Source of the DNA: Didymodactylos carnosus
Lineage: Eukaryota; Rotifera; Eurotatoria; Philodinida; Philodinidae
Assembly: GCA_905250885.1 (NCBI GenBank)
Contig: CAJNOQ010000354.1
Span: 1 to 53,808, forward strand
DNA: 53,808 nucleotides
Reading direction: 5' to 3'
The position numbers and the translations under genes were made by a program. The first letter of the stretch is position 1. Every line of letters begins with the position of its first letter. Shown here piece after piece: positions 49,701 to 53,808 of this stretch. Under the pieces are notes generated by a model. That model ran no database searches. It was not told where the DNA came from and saw only the letters and a list, made by a program, of their open reading frames with translations.

Positions 49701-52700
49701 AAATTAATTCAACGTTTAAAAAATGTCGAAATAAATTACAAAATTCATTGGCATTATATAAATAACAAACAATACGTTGTTGTTTAATCATATCATTTAA
49801 AAGTTCTAAAATAAAATAAAGTAAATGATATTTTAGTCAAGCAGAACATATCAATCTTCACTTCTTATTTCAACTACTGAGAGAGATACGTCAACAAATC
49901 AATAATGTCATAAGAAAAAAATAACGTACAGTAATAATAAAATGCATGATGCTAACACGTAAAACACCGCTTGATATTTAACGAGTGGCCCATAATAAAT
50001 TACACTAAATGTTAATGCATTTTTCTATGACTTTCTGTTTATAATAAAATTCCTTTATATGACAAATAATAGAACATTTAATTCTCTATAAGACTGTATA
50101 GTCACTTTTAAGATTCATCTTTGATATTTTATGCAGTAACTCTAACAATGAAGCTCTACATGTTTTAATTGTACGAGATGGTTTTAAAGTACAAACTGCT
50201 CTCTTTCTTTAATTGTTTATAATTAGTACAAAAAAATTTTAAATAATTTTATTAACATCAAATGATGCAGAATTTCATGCTTTACAAAATAGTTTATTTG
50301 AAGTTAATTTATTTCAATTGCTAATGGCTTTAATAGATAAACTTCCAAGTACACCAAAGTTTCTAGCACGGTCTGTTCGCAGGTAATGCAATGACACACT
50401 TTCAGCATCAATGTTTATTTTCTCACACTTGTAGGCAGGAGTAAAAGCAAATGTTTTATTATTTATTACACCTCGATGGCTTCTATCAATGGTATAAAAA
50501 ATTTCGAGTTACTACTTATCATTCAAATACTGCAGCGTTTATACGGTCGGTAACGCGATGACCAAAAATGGAAGTACTTTCCAGTGGCAGTTAAAGAGTT
50601 CTGATTTTCTCTAGATGTAGGTGATATTGATGAGAGTATCTAATGGATGGTTTTTAGCTATAGCGTAGGGTAGGGCTTTTGAAATATCAGATTGAAATTT
50701 TAATCAAGGGTCTGGTTATTTATCTGCAGATCAAGATTATGGTAACGCGATGACATCCTTTCATTGCATCCGATAAGTTTTTTTAAGTATACACTGCAAA
50801 GAAAACTTATCAAAAAGGATAAATCTAGTTCATTTATACTTGTACTTATGATGCGTGGAACAAACTTGAGTGGGTGTGCCATCAGTACAAATTTACAGAT
50901 GACTGCAAATAGAACTTTGGTAATGCATGGGGTACCGTTAGCCGGACACTAAAAAAGCTTTTTGACAATATTTCAATATAAAGTTCAAATCATTAATTTA
51001 TAGGCCAAAAACTGTAGAAATTCGTGCTCTATTAGACTGTATAACTTACAAAATAAAACTGCTACTTTTTTATCTGGAAAACTAGAGGATACTAGATGGA
51101 CTGTTTTTCGTTCGGATTTTATCTAAAAATTATCATTTCTCATTGAAAAAAAAACCATCATTTAGTAAAGAATTCCTTGCTGAATTTTTCGGTAAACCTT
51201 GTTTTGTTAAATAAGTGATTTTTAGCGAGGTTTTGCGCAATAAATCGATTTTTTGAAGGTGTAATTACAAAATGTGGAGCTTTTCTTGTTAGAGCTATTG
51301 CATCAAATATCAAAAAATGAATCTTAAAAATGACTATACAGTCTTGTAGAGAATTAAATTCTCTATTGTTTATCATATAAAGGAAATTTTTTTATAAATA
51401 GAAAGTTATAGAAAAATGCATTAACATTTAGTGTAATTTATTATGAGCCATCCGTTAAGTTGGCATCAAGTCAGCTGAAATTTAACAAAATCTATCTGTA
51501 AGTTCTGAAACAACATGTAAGTTATAACGGATGCGGCAGAATAACTATCATTCATACTATTTTTTTGAAGAATTGCTTTATTATTAATCAAGTAGACTTA
51601 GGCAAAAAGATTCACTACTTTATTCTCTACAAGAAATATATTGAACATTTTTCTCTATACTATAAAACTAAAAGAATATAGAAATGCTGCGAAACTTCAA
51701 TCTTGACAGTGTTCGAACTTCAAAAAGTCGTTTTTTCATGTTGAGACAGAGCCTTTTTCTTTTATCCATTTTGTCGAAAAATGTCGCTTTCAAACTGCAA
51801 TTGTGGGTCAGTTGATTAAAAATTTTGTAACTCGGATAAAATCAAACGTTTTGAGATCAAATCCTTTTTATCTTGAAGTAGAATAATTCTTCTATCATAT
51901 ACGAAATAGAGAAAATTCAATAGTTCCATTTCTTTTTCTATACCAATGAGAAAAAGTCAAATTGCCTGTTTTTCTGATGAATTTTGATAAAATCACTTTA
52001 TATCAGAGAACATGTTTAAAGTGAACTGATGGTACACGAAAAGAATGACGTCACTTCGAGCCACTGGAACATATACATTTCGATTCCACATTGCTGTATA
52101 AAACCATGTTTAAAATTTTCTTTTTCATTACGTTTTGGATTAGAAAACTGAAAGTTAAAAACTCGCAGCATTTCTTCTATATTTTTTTTACTTTTTGCAG
52201 TATATAGAAAAATGTTCAATATGTTTCTTGTAGAGAATGAAATAGTGAATCTTTTTACCTAAATCTACTGGACTAATTATAAAGTAATTCTTCAAAACAT
52301 ACTAACGGTGACATTATGAATGTAAGAAAACTCAAATAAAAACTAATCTATCGAGTATAAACTTTGAGATGTATAAAGAAAACTGCTATGAAAAACAAAT
52401 GGTAAGTTTTCTATACTTACCCCCCACCTCACCTAGTGAATATTCACGATTTTCAATATTATCTAATGTATCATCATTATTCTCTCCACTCATTAATAAT
52501 GAAATTAATTGAGATTGATATTTAATTGATTTATCCATTTCAGCATTATAACGTTCAAATGGAATAAATTGATCGTCATCATTATACATTGAACAGACAA
52601 TATGTTGTTGATCAATCATTTTTTTAAATAAAATATTTTTATTGTCATCATTATCATCAATGTCATTGATCACTGTCATTGACGTTGATTCATCAACTTT

Positions 52701-53509
52701 TACATTTTTTATGTCTAATATTTCACACAATTTTGTTTCTAAACATATTAATTTATTCATTTCATTTCTATATTCATCAATCATAATGTTACATGGTAAA
52801 AACTAGAAGGGAAAAAAAAGAAGATTTCATGTAATCATTCAATCACTTTATATTAGATGTTTTGTGCGATTCTTGTTCCGGTGAATTTCTACAAGGTATG
52901 TACAACGTATAGGCTAGAAAATAGAATATTTCAATCTAACACGTACACATTATGTTACTGTAAAAAAAAAGAAACGGATCTCTGCAACAGATTTTGTTGC
53001 CATTAGTCAACTGACAACAGACGAATATCTTATCTAATATATTTTTTCTTACTTCATTTGTATATGGATTATGCTTGATTAACTTTGTTGCCAATTGAAT
53101 AGCATATTTTCTGACAATACATGATATATCATTCATTCTTTCAATTGTGGCTTTAGCCAGATGACAATAGAATACAACGGGTAATAAATTTATTTCTACA
53201 AGACTACCACATAATTGAAGAGCATGTGAACGAACATGAACATTAATGTCAATAAAATATTGATCAACAATAAGCACCAATAAATCTTTTCGTAAATCTT
53301 TACTACTATCATTATTACAATATTTAATAATATCAACACATATATTCAGTAAACAATTTCACATTTGAATACAGTCACTATCAAATAGTTCTGTTAATGT
53401 ATCGATATATAAAATTAAATGATCGGGAATATGTTTTGATAATTCATTTAAAAATTGAGCAAATATTTTTGATGAAGCATCGGTTTGTTTACTCAATTGA
53501 CATATGTCA
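46783..53509 (-). CDS. NCAPD2: Condensin I subunit D2 (NCAPD2), C-terminal part; 5' end outside window
   Basis: A HEAT-repeat subunit of condensin I, acting in mitotic chromosome condensation. Exons (minus): 53509-53053, 52802-52421, 49805-49484, 49347-48210, 48150-48102, 48037-47884, 47819-47352, 47088-46917, 46848-46783. All join in phase, about 1,068 codons; human NCAPD2 has about 1,400 residues, so roughly 330 lie beyond the right edge. Matches in family order: VHVRSHALQL, FSLIWSTDKN, GVRSALIVSLGDLLLR, LPDIISRLS-like MPDIISRLS, EILVKKLCRQFK, RQNIAYCLSKL. An Asp-rich tract (about 30 residues) is encoded by a GAT repeat near 48340-48430. Odd: codon TGA at 53359-53361 stands where vertebrates have Arg (M-R-N). 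A 57-nt GT-AG segment there could be an intron, but its translation resembles the family. The call could therefore be a pseudogene, a nonsense allele or a sequencing error. Confidence 0.92.
48340..48434. repeat. (ATC)n imperfect microsatellite inside the NCAPD2 coding sequence
   Basis: A run of ATC/ATT/GTC triplets on the plus strand, read as GAT/GAC/AAT on the minus strand. It codes the acidic Asp/Asn tract of NCAPD2. Confidence 0.85.
49981..51455. mobile_element. TA-flanked TIR transposon, 1,475 bp, in an NCAPD2 intron
   Basis: TIRs of about 150 bp (49981-50130 and 51305-51455) start ACGAGTGGCCC on the left and ACGGATGGCTC on the right. TA lies at both borders (49979-49980, 51456-51457). 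Long shared blocks include AAATTACACTAAATGTTAATGC, split by few differences, and ACTGTATAGTCA. The right arm carries TAGAGAATTAAATTCTCTA, the same palindrome as in the 19779 element. Two GGTAACGCGATGAC copies lie inside (50550, 50740). No intact transposase frame is seen. Confidence 0.85.
51550..52310. mobile_element. Second TIR element in the same NCAPD2 intron
   Basis: Arms of about 140 bp (about 51555-51695 and 52165-52305) are reverse complements. Shared blocks: TTTTGAAGAATT, GTAGA-TTAGG, AAAAAGATTCACTA, ATTCTCTACAAGAAA, ATATTGAACATTTTTCT and GAAATGCTGCGA. About 470 bp lie between them. Its exact ends were not resolved. It lies about 100 bp from the 49981-51455 element. Confidence 0.75.
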
Positions 53510-53808
53510 CTAAAAATATATAAAAAAGCTTGTCAACATTGCTTCTACGAAGCAAAAATGTGAAAACTTCCTACTGAACTGTTGAACTATAACATAGAAC
53601 ATGTAATGATATATCATAATAATTTTTAAAACTTGTGTCTAAAAACATCAGATGCACTGTCTATTATTAGTCTATTCAGTAGCTGTAAATAGCAAATTTA
53701 TATTGAAATTTGGCCAATTACATTTCATCCCGAAAGTTTACGGCTACTGAATTGTGTGTTTGCAGCTACTGGAAATTATGTTTACAGTTACCGACAAAAA
53801 ATCCTGTG
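53510..53808. other. Intron of NCAPD2 running off the window, with a short inverted repeat
   Basis: The exon acceptor (TTTTTAG) ends at 53510, and no upstream exon is visible. ATTCAGTAGCTGTAAA (about 53673) faces TTTACGGCTACTGAAT (about 53738-53753), enclosing about 80 bp. CAGCTACTG and related strings recur just outside. It is probably a small MITE. Confidence 0.5.

Overview
The window is nuclear DNA from an animal. It is strongly AT-rich. Its genes are broken by many GT-AG introns, mostly about 50-70 bp, and they encode metazoan proteins: afadin, the condensin I subunit D2, a FIT-family lipid protein, a 17-beta-HSD8-type reductase and a CCDC9-like protein. Compact introns, AT-rich codons and Asn/Gln-rich linkers suggest a small-genome invertebrate. 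A rotifer is my best guess, but no sequence here proves the taxon. There are no operons, CRISPR arrays or prokaryotic signals.

Layout. 1-8163: AT-rich DNA without a supportable gene, holding two inverted-repeat elements. 8164-18682 (minus): a complete 30-exon afadin/canoe gene of about 1,989 codons, RA-RA-FHA-DIL-PDZ plus a coiled-coil, proline-rich tail. Three of its introns carry transposon-like insertions. 18683-22867: intergenic DNA with TIR elements, one containing the window's only N. 22868-23593 (plus): an intronless HSD17B8-like reductase. 23594-28894: a dense nest of non-autonomous DNA transposons. 28895-30045 (plus): a two-exon FITM2-like gene. 31572-42921, possibly to 45701 (minus): a CCDC9-like gene with long Asn/Gln-rich exons and a possible internal promoter. 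46009-46215 (minus): the last two exons of an unidentified gene. 46783-53509 (minus): the C-terminal part of NCAPD2, which runs off the right edge, has an in-frame TGA in its first visible exon, and has two TIR elements in one 2.6-kb intron.

The genes do not form a pathway. Afadin links nectins to actin at adherens junctions. The HSD17B8 type is known in mitochondrial fatty-acid synthesis and steroid oxidation. FITM proteins act in ER lipid homeostasis and droplet formation. CCDC9 is linked to the exon-junction complex. NCAPD2 is a HEAT-repeat condensin subunit.

The most notable features are two hAT-like elements with readable 8-bp target-site duplications, a TA-flanked family sharing the end CGRGTGGCYC, a three-layer nested insertion at 27.2-28.6 kb, a run of phase-1 exons in the CCDC9-like gene joined in phase by a separate start exon, and two apparent reading-frame breaks (NCAPD2 TGA, CCDC9-like phase clash). 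Exon coordinates were read by hand from splice motifs, frame continuity and remembered family sequences. No alignment was run.
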